64,000 bases of DNA from positions 1 through 64,000 of the forward strand of contig JANWYJ010000064.1 of the NCBI GenBank assembly GCA_025055115.1. The letters run 5' to 3'. The notes below the pieces were generated by a model. That model was given only the letters and a program-made list of their open reading frames with translations. It searched no databases and was not told the DNA's origin. A program made the translations under genes and the position numbers. Shown here one piece after another: positions 53,778 to 62,497 of this stretch; within the stretch, counting starts at the first letter, position 1; each line of letters starts with the position of its first letter. Source of the DNA: Gemmata sp. (GTDB taxonomy: Bacteria > Planctomycetota > Planctomycetia > Gemmatales > Gemmataceae).

Positions 53778-53817
53778 AAGCTTTACAGCCGCTCACGCCA
53801 AGCTTTACAGCCGCTCA
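53778..53817. repeat. 18-bp duplication over the stop of the ilvN-coupled gene
   Basis: AAGCTTTACAGCCGCTCA at 53778-53795 and 53800-53817. The right copy contains the TAA stop (53805-53807) of the minus-strand gene; the left copy lies downstream. Confidence 0.92.
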
Positions 53818-54110
53818 ACTTTGGTATTCTCGTCAATCGCGATACTGCTCAGTTCACCGTTGGGTTTGAGGAACCGCACCACGGGTACCACCAAGTCATC
53901 CTCTTTGACCCGCTCGGTGGTGATACCCGTTTCCAAATAGGCGATCTCGCGGAATTCCCCGGTGGCCTGCGCCGTCCACGTTCTGGCCCCCACACGGACT
54001 TTTTGTGTGACCTGAATTTTTTCGCCGGGCCGTAGTGAGCGGAGTAACTCCACCTGGGCTGGGTCAAGCCGTCGTGTGGGGAGAACGATCTTTTCGGGTA
54101 CGGCTGTCAT
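53805..54110 (-). CDS. Small protein translationally coupled to ilvN
   Basis: 101 aa. The ATG overlaps the ilvN stop as ATGA and GGAGGG lies 5 nt upstream, so coupled synthesis is likely. The sequence MTAVPEKIVLPTRRLDPAQV continues with SLRPGEKIQVTQKVRVGARTW and ends in mixed beta sequence (FREIAYLETGITTER); a small beta-barrel (SH3/OB-like) is plausible. I do not recognise the family. The track ORF of 177 aa starts inside ilvN in another frame, so the shorter form is used. Role unknown. Confidence 0.7.
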   Translation of the reverse strand: MTAVPEKIVLPTRRLDPAQVELLRSLRPGEKIQVTQKVRVGARTWTAQATGEFREIAYLETGITTERVKEDDLVVPVVRFLKPNGELSSIAIDENTKVERL

Positions 54111-54613
54111 GTTCCCTCCGCTGCGACTTGCGGCTTGGGTTCGCCGCGGACTAAAGCAATTCGTCCGGTGCGTGCTAATTCGAGAATTCCATAGGGCCGC
54201 ATCAGGTCGATGAAGGCTTCCACCTTCCCTTCGGTGCCGCTGATTTCGATCATGACGTTGGCGTGCTGAATGTCCACCACCCGGCCACGAAAACTCTCGG
54301 TCAGTTGGAACACCTCCGGCCGCTGCGCCGCGGTGCATTTCACCTTAATGAGCATCAGGTCGCGTTCGACGAAGTTTTCAGAACTGATGTCGTCGACACG
54401 AACCACAGTGACGATCTTATCAAGCTGTTTGCGGACCTGGTCCAGAACCTGATCGTCGCCATGAACGACAAAGGTCATTCGGGAGAGGTTGTGGGTTTCG
54501 GTTTCGCCCACCGCAAGGCTGTCGATATTGAAGCCACGCGAATGGAGCATTCCGGCGATCGTGGCGAGAACACCTGGTTGATTCTGAACCAAAGCGGATA
54601 GCACATGCCGCAT
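54107..54613 (-). CDS. ilvN: Acetolactate synthase small (regulatory) subunit
   Basis: 168 aa, standard length for IlvN/IlvH. The N-terminal ACT domain (SALVQNQPGVLATIAGMLHSRGFNIDSL) binds valine for feedback control in characterised enzymes, and the C-terminal ALS_ss_C domain (RDLMLIKVKC...FRGRVVDI, LMRPYGILELARTGRIAL) contacts the catalytic subunit. It controls the first common step of valine, leucine and isoleucine synthesis. The catalytic ilvB is not beside it, which is less common. GGAGGGG lies upstream of the ATG at 54613. Confidence 0.93.
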   Translation of the reverse strand: MRHVLSALVQNQPGVLATIAGMLHSRGFNIDSLAVGETETHNLSRMTFVVHGDDQVLDQVRKQLDKIVTVVRVDDISSENFVERDLMLIKVKCTAAQRPEVFQLTESFRGRVVDIQHANVMIEISGTEGKVEAFIDLMRPYGILELARTGRIALVRGEPKPQVAAEGT

Positions 54614-54727
54614 GAGTCAATTCACCCCTCCACATGAGAACGACGCATCGTTGTGATGATAGAGACCGTCCGCAAGGCTTCAACGGGGGTTGATGGAGCA
54701 ACAGACTGTGCATCCTCAACCCGTCAA

Positions 54728-54783
54728 CAGCACACCGTTTGGTGGCTCGCAGTCACAGCGCACCGTTTGGTGGCTCGGAGTCA
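54728..54783. repeat. 28-bp tandem duplication at the GT87 gene end
   Basis: CAGC(A/G)CACCGTTTGGTGGC... at 54728-54755 and 54756-54783, differing at two positions. The minus-strand stop of the GT87 gene (54753-54755) sits at the junction. Confidence 0.92.
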
Positions 54784-56111
54784 GCAGGGTTGGTGGTGGC
54801 TCGAGGTGGCGAGTCTGTAGCGTGCGGGCTGTCGTGGGCCGGGCAGATAACCGTCAGCACGAATAACGCTACCAAAGCATAGGTCAGCACGGCGAAAAAG
54901 GTAATATTCACCACAGGTTTGATGGGATCGTGCTGCATATTCACCATCGCCTGGGCTTGTGATGGCCCCACGGCTAAAGCCACAAAGAAGTAATCGGGCA
55001 TCCAAAGCGGTATGAGAACGAGCCACAGGAGGATTCGGAGGCTTCCGCTGGGCCAGCGCAGCCACAGCAGGGCCGCAGGAAGTAACAACAAGATAAAGTA
55101 GTGTGACCATGTGATCGGACTGACCAAGAGCATCCCAACGATGGCAGTTGCGAAAGCCCGATCGCGTGTCGCCACCGAATAGGAACGCCACGCAACCCAC
55201 ACCACGACCGCCGTAATAACCAGACGGGATAACCAGATCAACAGTCGCGCAGCCTCGGGCTGAGTGGACCACGTAATAATCTTTTGCGCTGGGTGGGGAT
55301 CGAATATGCGTAACCAAAAAGCTGTGATGGAGATATTCCACCCAGAGGTTTGGTATTTCTGGAGGGAGGGAACCACCACGTCGATGTAAGTTCGGAAAGT
55401 CGCGATACCGAATACAGCTAGCGCCAATCCGTTGACAGCAAGAAATGTTGCAACCCCCGTGGCCAGCCCACGCCAACGACGCGTGCAAAAAAAGTAGGCC
55501 AAAAGAAAAGCCGGATAGAGTTTCAAGCCCGCGGCGATCCCCACGGCGACCCCAGCCCAGCCGATGCGATCGTGTCGATCGGCCCACCACGCGAGGGTGA
55601 TGAAAAACACAAGCAGAATATTCAACTGTCCCAGAAACAACTGCAAATACAGTGGATGAAACAGAAGCAGTAAACTGAGCGCGGGCAAAAGCGACCACGG
55701 CGACAGGGGGAATTTCAGCTCCCATAAAATTATCACAATACTAATGAGAAATAGTGGGAATGTCACCACATTCCACAGGAAATGAGCATCACGATAGGGC
55801 AAATGACCAAACGGCAGCGCGATCATCACCGAGGCCGGCGGGTGGGCATTCCAGGAGAGGATCATTCCCATTCCCTCTTTGAGCAAAACCCCGGTGTGGC
55901 GGAGCATGGCTTGGGTTTGCTCGGCGTAAACCGGAGTACCCGCTAGGTAGTTGCGTGCGGAGAGCCACTCCTGAAGAAAGTCAAAGTAATAATTCTCGGC
56001 GGGACGGAACGCGAGGATGAAACGCGGACCGAACCACACGCCGACCACGACCGCGACAACGCCCCAAACGATGATCCGAGCAGGTGGCCAGGTAGTTGTT
56101 GCCGGTGGCAT
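54753..56111 (-). CDS. GT87-like (DUF2029) membrane glycosyltransferase
   Basis: 452 aa with about ten hydrophobic helices (IIVWGVVAVVVGVWFGP, FPLFLISIVIILW, LLPALSLLLLFHPLYL and others). The family-type segments WNAHPPASVMIALPFGHLP and GQLNILLVFFITLAWWA match polyprenyl-phosphate-mannose-type GT-C glycosyltransferases of family 87. YFDFLQEWLSARNYLAG near residue 40 carries the acidic residues expected in the first loop. Predicted to transfer a sugar from a lipid carrier at the membrane; acceptor unknown. The C-terminus is Pro/Ser/Thr-rich and cytosolic or periplasmic. Confidence 0.82.
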   Translation of the reverse strand: MPPATTTWPPARIIVWGVVAVVVGVWFGPRFILAFRPAENYYFDFLQEWLSARNYLAGTPVYAEQTQAMLRHTGVLLKEGMGMILSWNAHPPASVMIALPFGHLPYRDAHFLWNVVTFPLFLISIVIILWELKFPLSPWSLLPALSLLLLFHPLYLQLFLGQLNILLVFFITLAWWADRHDRIGWAGVAVGIAAGLKLYPAFLLAYFFCTRRWRGLATGVATFLAVNGLALAVFGIATFRTYIDVVVPSLQKYQTSGWNISITAFWLRIFDPHPAQKIITWSTQPEAARLLIWLSRLVITAVVVWVAWRSYSVATRDRAFATAIVGMLLVSPITWSHYFILLLLPAALLWLRWPSGSLRILLWLVLIPLWMPDYFFVALAVGPSQAQAMVNMQHDPIKPVVNITFFAVLTYALVALFVLTVICPAHDSPHATDSPPRATTNPADSEPPNGAL

Positions 56112-56511
56112 GATGAACTCCCAAAAGTCGGACTCACATTAACATTAGGCTACATCATGAGGGAAATCATCAAAACTTTGGTGTGCTCAGAGGCACGCTC
56201 TGGCTGGAGATGATAAACGCACGATCAAAAATTCTCACGTCAGGAGAAATCCACCCAAAAATTTTCACGTCAGGAGAAATCTGCCGAATCGGTCGCTCGG
56301 CCCGTGGCGAATCGATTCATGGCGAATCGATTCATCGCGTCCGTATCGGCATCTTCATCGGCATCTTCTTTCAGATGAGGCCATAATCTGTGTTGCACAG
56401 AAAACCCCGTTCGATCGACTTCCCGACGGCCAATCGCCCTTGCGCATGATAGATTTGACCTAATCGCGTTGCGTGGAACAATTGGGTTTTGCCGCGACGC
56501 GGGAGTGGAGG
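56112..56511. repeat. 400-bp intergenic region with three successive tandem duplications
   Basis: Three different tandem pairs lie in a row: CAAAAATT(C/T)TCACGTCAGG... (26 bp) at 56226 and 56256; TGGCGAATCGATTCA at 56304 and 56320; and ATCGGCATCTTC at 56345 and 56357. The 67-aa ORF at 56183 is built from these repeats and is not a gene. It is upstream of the HD-GYP gene and may contain its promoter. Confidence 0.88.
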
Positions 56512-58092
56512 ATGAGGCTCGTGAAACGTCCCCTGCGGCTGCGCGGCATCAGCGGCGACATCAAGGGGCGGGTTTGGGAATCGGATACACTCCTGCGGGC
56601 CGGCCGGCTCGGCTCGCTCGAAATCGTCTTAGACGACAGCTCCGTCAGTCGCCGGCACGCGGAGATTCGCCATCATGACGACGGCTGGTACGTTCGTGAC
56701 CTGGAAAGCACCAATGGCACCTATGTCAATGGGGTTCGGATTGGTCCTGGTGAGCAGCCGCTGAAGGCACGCGACATCGTCCAGTTCGGCAAGGTTGCCT
56801 TCATTGTGGAAATGACCGAGGCCATGCCCGACGGGCCGCCGTCGAATCAGCACGTCATTGCCGCGACCCACTCCACGTTTGAAGAAGGTATCCGCCGCTT
56901 AGCCTACGACCGCAACCACATGCCGCGGCCTGGTGAGCAACTCGAAGCGTTGCTGCGGGCGGGCCAACACTTCGTCAACCTGCATAGTGAAGATCAACTC
57001 CTCAATGCGGTTCTCAACGATGCCGTCAGCGTCTTGGAAGCCCAACGCGGGGCTATTGTGCTGGCTGAAGGCAGCGGCACCGAACCAAAACTCCGCCTCA
57101 GAGCCTTAGCCACAGGTCAGGGCGAACCACCCGGACGTTTTCATTATTCCAAAAAGCTGGCCACCCGCTGCTTCACCAGCGGTGTATCCCTTCTGTACAG
57201 CACCCTCACCGGCGACGAAGGCACCCAAGCTTCCCAAAGCATCACCGATGGCGCCATGGCCAGTGTCATGTGTGTGCTGCTCCGCACCCCGCGCAAGCGG
57301 TTGGGCGTGTTGCACCTGGATCGGTCGTTTTGGCAAAAACCCTTCACAGAAGACGACTTATATCTCGCCGACGCTCTCGCCGCCCACGTTTCGGCGGCCA
57401 TCGAAAGTGCCCAATTACTGCGACGGCAGAAAGAACAGTTCCTCAAAACCGTCACGGTTCTCGCCCAAGCCGTCGAACTCCGCGACGACTACACCGGCAA
57501 CCACACGCAGCGGGTCACACGCTACGCCACACTGCTGGCCCAACGGCTGGAATTGCCCGAAGATCAGCTGGAGTTGATCAAACTCGGCGGTCCGCTCCAC
57601 GACATTGGCAAAATCGGTATCGACGACGCCATCCTCCGCAAACCCGGCCGCCTGACACCAGAAGAATACGAAATCATGAAAACCCACACCCTCAAAGGTG
57701 CGGAAATTCTTTCGTCCATTCCCGAAATGGAACCGATTATCCCCATCGTTCGCAGCCACCATGAACGCTGGGATGGGGGGGGGTATCCCGATGGTCTGGT
57801 CGGTCCGGCGATTCCCCTGTTGGCCCGGATTGTCGCTGTCGCGGATGCCTTTGACGCTATGACCTCGCACCGGCCGTATCACGAGAATCAACGCGGCAAA
57901 TCGCCCGCCTGGGCGTTCGCGGAAGTGGAGCGGCAACTGGGCAAACAATTCGATCCGGTCGTCGGCGGCGCTTTCCTCGCCATCCGCAACGAAGTCCTTC
58001 AGGCCATGCTGGAACTGCTGCCCGACGTTCAACTCGATATGGCCGAACCGGTTACAGCGGCTGGCCACTACGTCGCCGACCCCCGGGGCTGA
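56512..58092 (+). CDS. FHA-GAF-HD-GYP signalling protein
   Basis: 526 aa. An FHA domain (about 18-95; GSLEIVLDDSSVSRRHAEI, NGTYVNGVRI) that would read phosphothreonine is followed by a GAF domain (about 140-305) and an HD-GYP phosphodiesterase (about 320-500; GPLHDIGKIGI, HHERWDGGGYPDGL, ADAFDAMTSHRPY). HD-GYP enzymes hydrolyse cyclic di-GMP, so this couples a kinase signal and a small-molecule sensor to c-di-GMP breakdown. The metal and GYP residues are all present, so it should be active. ATG 56512 has GGGAGTGGAGG upstream; the GTG at 56473 in the track has none. Confidence 0.89.
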   Translation: MRLVKRPLRLRGISGDIKGRVWESDTLLRAGRLGSLEIVLDDSSVSRRHAEIRHHDDGWYVRDLESTNGTYVNGVRIGPGEQPLKARDIVQFGKVAFIVEMTEAMPDGPPSNQHVIAATHSTFEEGIRRLAYDRNHMPRPGEQLEALLRAGQHFVNLHSEDQLLNAVLNDAVSVLEAQRGAIVLAEGSGTEPKLRLRALATGQGEPPGRFHYSKKLATRCFTSGVSLLYSTLTGDEGTQASQSITDGAMASVMCVLLRTPRKRLGVLHLDRSFWQKPFTEDDLYLADALAAHVSAAIESAQLLRRQKEQFLKTVTVLAQAVELRDDYTGNHTQRVTRYATLLAQRLELPEDQLELIKLGGPLHDIGKIGIDDAILRKPGRLTPEEYEIMKTHTLKGAEILSSIPEMEPIIPIVRSHHERWDGGGYPDGLVGPAIPLLARIVAVADAFDAMTSHRPYHENQRGKSPAWAFAEVERQLGKQFDPVVGGAFLAIRNEVLQAMLELLPDVQLDMAEPVTAAGHYVADPRG

Positions 58093-58221
58093 GTCGCTGC
58101 GGACCATGGGGCGCAGTCGCTCCGAGGCATTCCCACAAACCACTTTGTCGCATGATTCACACAGTCGGTATCGCCGTACCGACTGTGGGCCAGCAGGGAC
58201 TCCGAGGAGAGAAAAAAGGGA

Positions 58222-58412
58222 GTCGGTGCGGAAAGTCCGGGGGATTGGGTGGAGAGGGGTTGTTCGCGGTGCTCAACAGTGTAGGCAAGCTGCGTCGGTG
58301 CGGAAAGTCCGGGGGATTGGGTGTTGCGAGGAGGAAGCGTAAGCGTTGCTGAATCAATCAGCGTTGCTGAATAACCTTGGTTTGGTCGGTGCGGAAAGTC
58401 CGGGGGATTGGG
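58222..58412. repeat. 28-bp repeat, three dispersed perfect copies
   Basis: GTCGGTGCGGAAAGTCCGGG... occurs at 58222-58249, 58294-58321 and 58385-58412 with unequal gaps of 44 and 63 bp. A small GCGTTGCTGAAT(A/C)A pair lies between copies 2 and 3. Unequal and unrelated gaps argue against a CRISPR array. There is no gene in 58093-58484. Confidence 0.93.
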
Positions 58413-58430
58413 CGGGGAGGGAGCGGCGAG

Positions 58431-58455
58431 CGACCTGGGAAGACTTCCCAGGTCG
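58431..58455. terminator. Stem-loop between convergent HD-GYP and fusA genes
   Basis: CGACCTGGGAA-GAC-TTCCCAGGTCG is a perfect 11-bp stem with a 3-nt loop, 30 bp past the fusA stop. The position suits a bidirectional terminator. No T-run follows on either strand, so its efficiency as an intrinsic terminator is doubtful. Confidence 0.5.
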
Positions 58456-58484
58456 CCCCATGGCGGGTCAAGGAATAGGGGGGG

Positions 58485-60647
58485 CTACTTCTTTTTGGCG
58501 TCGGGTTTGGGGATATCGGCCAATTCGAGCGGCACCGGGGCGTAGTGGCTGAACTCCATGGAGAAGCTGGCTTGACCTTTGGTGGCACTGCGCAGGTCGC
58601 TGGTGTAACCAAAGAGGTTGGCCAGTGGGACTTTCGCCACCACCGTGGCCACCCCCTTATCCTCACTGGTTTCTTCGATGATCCCCCGTTTGCTACTGAT
58701 ATTGCCGGTGATCTGCCCTTGGTATTCCTTGGGCGAAACCACCACAACTTTCATAATCGGTTCGAGCAATTGAATGCCGGCCTTCTCCTGGGCTTCGCGG
58801 AAGGCTTCGAGAGCGCACAGGAAGAAGGCATCTTGCGAAGAGTCCACTTCGTGATATTTCCCGAAGTGCAGGTCGAACTCCAGATCGACAAACGGGAACG
58901 GATACTTGTACCCTTTTTTGGCTCCTTCGCGTAACCCCTCTTCCACGCTGGGGATATATTCTTTGGGGATCGCACCTTGGGTGATGTTGTTGACAAAGTA
59001 GATATTGTTGGGGTCCGGCTTGATCTTCGGGTCGTTGAGTTCCTCGATTTGCCGGATTTTCTCCTCGATCTGTTCGGGGGTCAGGGGTGTGTATTTGACG
59101 TTGATGACGGCGAATTTGCCGCGACCACCGGTTTGCTTGATGAACTTGTATTCCAAATCGACCTGGCGGGCGAGCGTTTGCCGGTAGGCGACGCGCGGTT
59201 TGCCCAGTTGGATCAATTCCGTGTTTTCTTGAGGAATTCCCAAAGCACGTTTGAGTTTTTCGATGGAGATTTCCAGGTGCAACTCGCCCATCCCTGAAAG
59301 GATGGTTTCCTTGGTTTCTTCATCGGTGTGGGCTTTGAGTGTGGGGTCGTCGCGCACCAGGCGGCTGAGCGCTTCGCCGACTTTGCCGGCATCGAGCGTT
59401 TTGGCGAAGCTGAGCGATTGTGAAATGACCGGTTTGGGGAACTGGATGGCCTCCAGCGCCACGGGGTTTTCTGGGTCGCAGAGGGTATTGCCAGTGAAGG
59501 TCTCTTTCAGGCCAATGCCCGCGATAATATCACCCGGGCCGGCTTTTTCCAACTCGATGCGTTTGTCGCCCATCATCCGGTAGAAGCGGGCGATGCGCTC
59601 TTTCTTGCCGTTGCTGGTGTTGAGATAGGTTTCGCCCGGCTTCATCTCCCCGGAGTAGATGCGGATGTAGACGAGGTCGCCGGTGGGTTCAGCGACCGTC
59701 TTAAACGCTAACGCCGCCAGGGGTTCCTTCGGGTCGGGCTTGCGGGTGACCACGTCTTTAGTCTTCGGATGAATCCCTTCAACCGGGGGACGATCGAGGG
59801 GGCTGGGCAAACAATCCACGATCAGGTCCAACAGGTGTTGAACCCCGTGGAAGTTCTTGCTGCTGCCGCAGTGGACGGGCGTGAAAACGCCTTCGAGTGT
59901 CCCTTTGCGAAGCGCTTTGCGGATAAGGTCTTCGGGAACGTCTTTGCCTTCGAGAATCAGCTCGGTGATCTCATCGCTGACTGCGGAGATGGCATCGAGC
60001 ATCTGTTCGCGGCGTTTCGTCGCTTCCTCCAAGTATTTGTCGGGAATATCGTTCACGAAGAATTTCCGGTTGGTCTTATCGTTGAGGTCGCGGGTGATGA
60101 GCTTCATCTGGATGAGGTCGATAATCCCTTCCAGCGAAGTATCTTGCCCCGCGGGGATGGTGACCGCCACCGGATTGGCCCCGAGTTTGGTTTTCATCTG
60201 CTCGACACAGCCCCAGAAGTCGGCCCCCATGCGGTCGAGCTTGTTTACGTAGGCCAAGCGGGGCACTTTGTACTTATTCGCTTGTCGCCAAACGGTTTCC
60301 GACTGCACTTCCACCCCACCTTTGGCGCAGAAGACGCCCACGGCCCCATCCAACACCCGCAAGCTCCGCTCCACTTCCGCGGTGAAGTCCACGTGGCCCG
60401 GGGTATCGATGATGTTGATGGTCACCGGTTGGCCGGTCCGGTCGGCCCAGTCGACCGAAACGGCGGCGGAGTTGATGGTGATGCCTTTTTGCCGTTCGAG
60501 AGGGTCGAAGTCGGTGGTCGTATCCCCCGTGTCGACATCGCCCACTTTGTGTTTGGTGCCGCTATAGTACAGAATCCGCTCGGTGGTGGTGGTTTTGCCC
60601 GCGTCCACGTGAGCCATGATTCCGATATTGCGTACTCGGTCGAGCAT
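58485..60647 (-). CDS. fusA: Elongation factor G
   Basis: 720 aa. The GTPase motifs are intact: G1 AHVDAGKTTTTERILYYSG, G3 DTPGHVDFTAEVERSL, G4 NKLDRMGADF. Domains II-V follow with GGRGKFAVINVKY in domain IV. It drives ribosome translocation. Domain IV has an insert of about 30 residues (EKIRQIEELNDPKIKPDPNN) after the first strand, not present in the common EF-G. The C-terminus ends KPDAKKK. The ATG at 60647 gives the conserved LDRVRNIGIMAH start; an upstream GTG (60659) is possible. It stands alone, not in a str operon, so it may be one of several EF-G copies. Confidence 0.92.
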   Translation of the reverse strand: MLDRVRNIGIMAHVDAGKTTTTERILYYSGTKHKVGDVDTGDTTTDFDPLERQKGITINSAAVSVDWADRTGQPVTINIIDTPGHVDFTAEVERSLRVLDGAVGVFCAKGGVEVQSETVWRQANKYKVPRLAYVNKLDRMGADFWGCVEQMKTKLGANPVAVTIPAGQDTSLEGIIDLIQMKLITRDLNDKTNRKFFVNDIPDKYLEEATKRREQMLDAISAVSDEITELILEGKDVPEDLIRKALRKGTLEGVFTPVHCGSSKNFHGVQHLLDLIVDCLPSPLDRPPVEGIHPKTKDVVTRKPDPKEPLAALAFKTVAEPTGDLVYIRIYSGEMKPGETYLNTSNGKKERIARFYRMMGDKRIELEKAGPGDIIAGIGLKETFTGNTLCDPENPVALEAIQFPKPVISQSLSFAKTLDAGKVGEALSRLVRDDPTLKAHTDEETKETILSGMGELHLEISIEKLKRALGIPQENTELIQLGKPRVAYRQTLARQVDLEYKFIKQTGGRGKFAVINVKYTPLTPEQIEEKIRQIEELNDPKIKPDPNNIYFVNNITQGAIPKEYIPSVEEGLREGAKKGYKYPFPFVDLEFDLHFGKYHEVDSSQDAFFLCALEAFREAQEKAGIQLLEPIMKVVVVSPKEYQGQITGNISSKRGIIEETSEDKGVATVVAKVPLANLFGYTSDLRSATKGQASFSMEFSHYAPVPLELADIPKPDAKKK

Positions 60648-61228
60648 CGTCGTTGTCACCGGGGAAAAACCGGCTCCTTCACCTACAAGAGAAATAAACT
60701 GAGCCGCCTCCGCGGGCGGCTTGACATTCCGACACAAGTGGGAGGGATTGGGTGTGTCACTACTGAACCCCTTCCCGTCATCTTACTCCCTGGGAAGGGA
60801 TACAGACCGCAGTGATACTATATCGTATCGCAGAATGAAGAAACGTCCATACCGATTGAATGAAGCCTCTGTGAAGGCGGAGCGAATTCTGTGCCGTCGT
60901 GATCACGCCCAGCTTGACGGTAGCGGAAGCTGAGCCGCCAAAGGAAGGTGGCGTGAACTCTATGCTGTCGTGATCGCTGGTCCATCATCCGTGACCGGCA
61001 TGCCAGGGGCGTGTTGGGAAGGCGGTGCGAATCCGACGTCGCGATGATCAGACTGATAGGCTGATCAGACTGATAAGCTGATGAAACCTGTTGGAACTAC
61101 CTAAGATCGCATGATGCGAATGCTGCGTCGTCATGATCGGTGCGAATGCTGCGTCGTCATGATCGGACTGATAGGGGTATCGAAGTCAGTGCCTTCAGCG
61201 TGGGGAGGGCTGTGTATTCGGCGTCGTC
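60648..61228. repeat. 581-bp intergenic region with serial leader duplications
   Basis: A perfect 26-bp tandem TGCGAATGCTGCGTCGTCAT... at 61115-61140 and 61141-61166. Its tail GCGTCGTCATGATCGG recurs at 61221-61236, where the ATG is the hydrolase start. TGATCAGACTGATA occurs at 61045 and 61062, and (G/T)CGTCGTGATC recurs near 60896 and 60968. The first 100 bp are the fusA leader. No gene is supported. Confidence 0.87.
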
Positions 61229-62446
61229 ATGATCGGGTCGCGAATCCAAACTCTGACTGTTGCGTTACTTATGCTGATGGTCGCACTGGGCAGCACTCCC
61301 CTGATAGCGGTCGCCGGCCGCACGCGCCAGACCCGACGGGTGGCCCTGCGCCGCAGTGCCGCGGCGGTGTTGTTCCTCTCGGGTGGCCTGGGAATCACCA
61401 GCACGCTGAGCGGCGCAGTCGATGGGATCAGCGGTGGGGCATTCGTGATGCTGGCCACAGTTGCCGGCTTGGTGTTCGTCTGGAGCTGTAAGGCATGCTC
61501 GGGGTTGCCCTCCGCGGATGGGGCCGCGGCAGCAGTTGGGGCCGTGACAGCCGTTTCTTCACATCTCGTTTCTTCGCATATCATTGTGCAGCAAGAACTT
61601 GCGTGCACCAATACGAGCACGCCGTCCGATACGCTCGAAGATGAGTATGTTCGGTTACTGATTCAGTTGGTCACTCGCTGCGATCTCCGCATTCCGCGGC
61701 CGGAAGCCCGAGCCACGCGGGCACAAGTTCAACAATGGCTCGAATTGATTGCCGAATCTGCCGATTACCGCCACGTCGGGCGTGGTAGTGGTCGGCAATG
61801 GCGACACCTCCTGATCGGCCGGCTGAATCCGAATCACCTGTACAGTTATCATCCACCGGCCAAGGAAGCGGGGCCATGTCGGGGCTTGTTGGTCTTTCTC
61901 CACGGACACGGCCTGAATTATCTTTTTGTGTTGCATGCACTTCGGCCGATTTGTGACGCACTGCGCCTGATTCTGCTGATGCCGTCGTTCGGCTATGGGA
62001 ACTGGGAAGCTCCCGGGGGGGTGGAAGCGATCCTCCAGGCGGTGGAATGGGGCCTCCGCCGTTGGAATGGGAACTCCCCCCGGGTGCTGCTCGCAGGATT
62101 GTCGCAAGGGGGGGCTGGGGTGAGCCGGGCGGCGCGGCAGCAGCCGACGCGATTTACCGGATTGGTCTTCATTTCGGCAACGATGGAACTGAGCGTGATC
62201 GGTTCCCCCGAGTTCGCCTCAGGCTGGCACGGACGACCGGTACTGGTGATTCAAGGGGAACAAGATGCCAACGTTCGCCCAGCCGCGGTGACCGCGGCGA
62301 CACAACGGATGACCGCCGACGGGGTGTTGGTCACCGAATACCGGGTGCCCCACGCCGGGCACTTCCTGTTTTTTGCTCAATCGGCGGAACTGGCTGAACG
62401 GATTATCGACTGGGCGCAACCTCTTTTGGAGCCGTCATCGTCATAA
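61229..62446 (+). CDS. Membrane-anchored alpha/beta hydrolase
   Basis: 405 aa. Two hydrophobic segments at the N-terminus (TVALLMLMVALGSTPLIAVA and FVMLATVAGLVFVWS) suggest membrane anchoring. The C-terminal 230 residues are an alpha/beta hydrolase: oxyanion region FLHGHGLNYLFV, nucleophile elbow AGLSQGGAGVSRAA, acid in IQGEQDANVRP, and His in VPHAGHFLFFAQ. The fold resembles carboxylesterase/phospholipase types; the substrate is unknown. The start ATG is inside the third copy of a repeated leader and lacks a clear Shine-Dalgarno, so another start downstream is possible. Confidence 0.76.
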   Translation: MIGSRIQTLTVALLMLMVALGSTPLIAVAGRTRQTRRVALRRSAAAVLFLSGGLGITSTLSGAVDGISGGAFVMLATVAGLVFVWSCKACSGLPSADGAAAAVGAVTAVSSHLVSSHIIVQQELACTNTSTPSDTLEDEYVRLLIQLVTRCDLRIPRPEARATRAQVQQWLELIAESADYRHVGRGSGRQWRHLLIGRLNPNHLYSYHPPAKEAGPCRGLLVFLHGHGLNYLFVLHALRPICDALRLILLMPSFGYGNWEAPGGVEAILQAVEWGLRRWNGNSPRVLLAGLSQGGAGVSRAARQQPTRFTGLVFISATMELSVIGSPEFASGWHGRPVLVIQGEQDANVRPAAVTAATQRMTADGVLVTEYRVPHAGHFLFFAQSAELAERIIDWAQPLLEPSSS

Positions 62447-62497
62447 GTTGAACTTGATATGAGACTTGCGGCGATGACGGCCCGGCTGCACAAACCG

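Noticed and set aside
53805-54338. 177-aa form of the ilvN-coupled protein
   Set aside because: The first 76 residues lie inside ilvN in another frame with shadow-like composition; the ATGA-coupled ATG at 54110 has a strong ribosome site.
56183-56386. 67-aa ORF with repeated ILTSGEIHPKIFTSGEI
   Set aside because: The repetition comes directly from tandem non-coding duplications; not a plausible gene.
58222-58412. Three 28-bp repeats as a possible CRISPR array
   Set aside because: Spacers are unequal (44 and 63 bp), only three copies, no leader and no cas genes.
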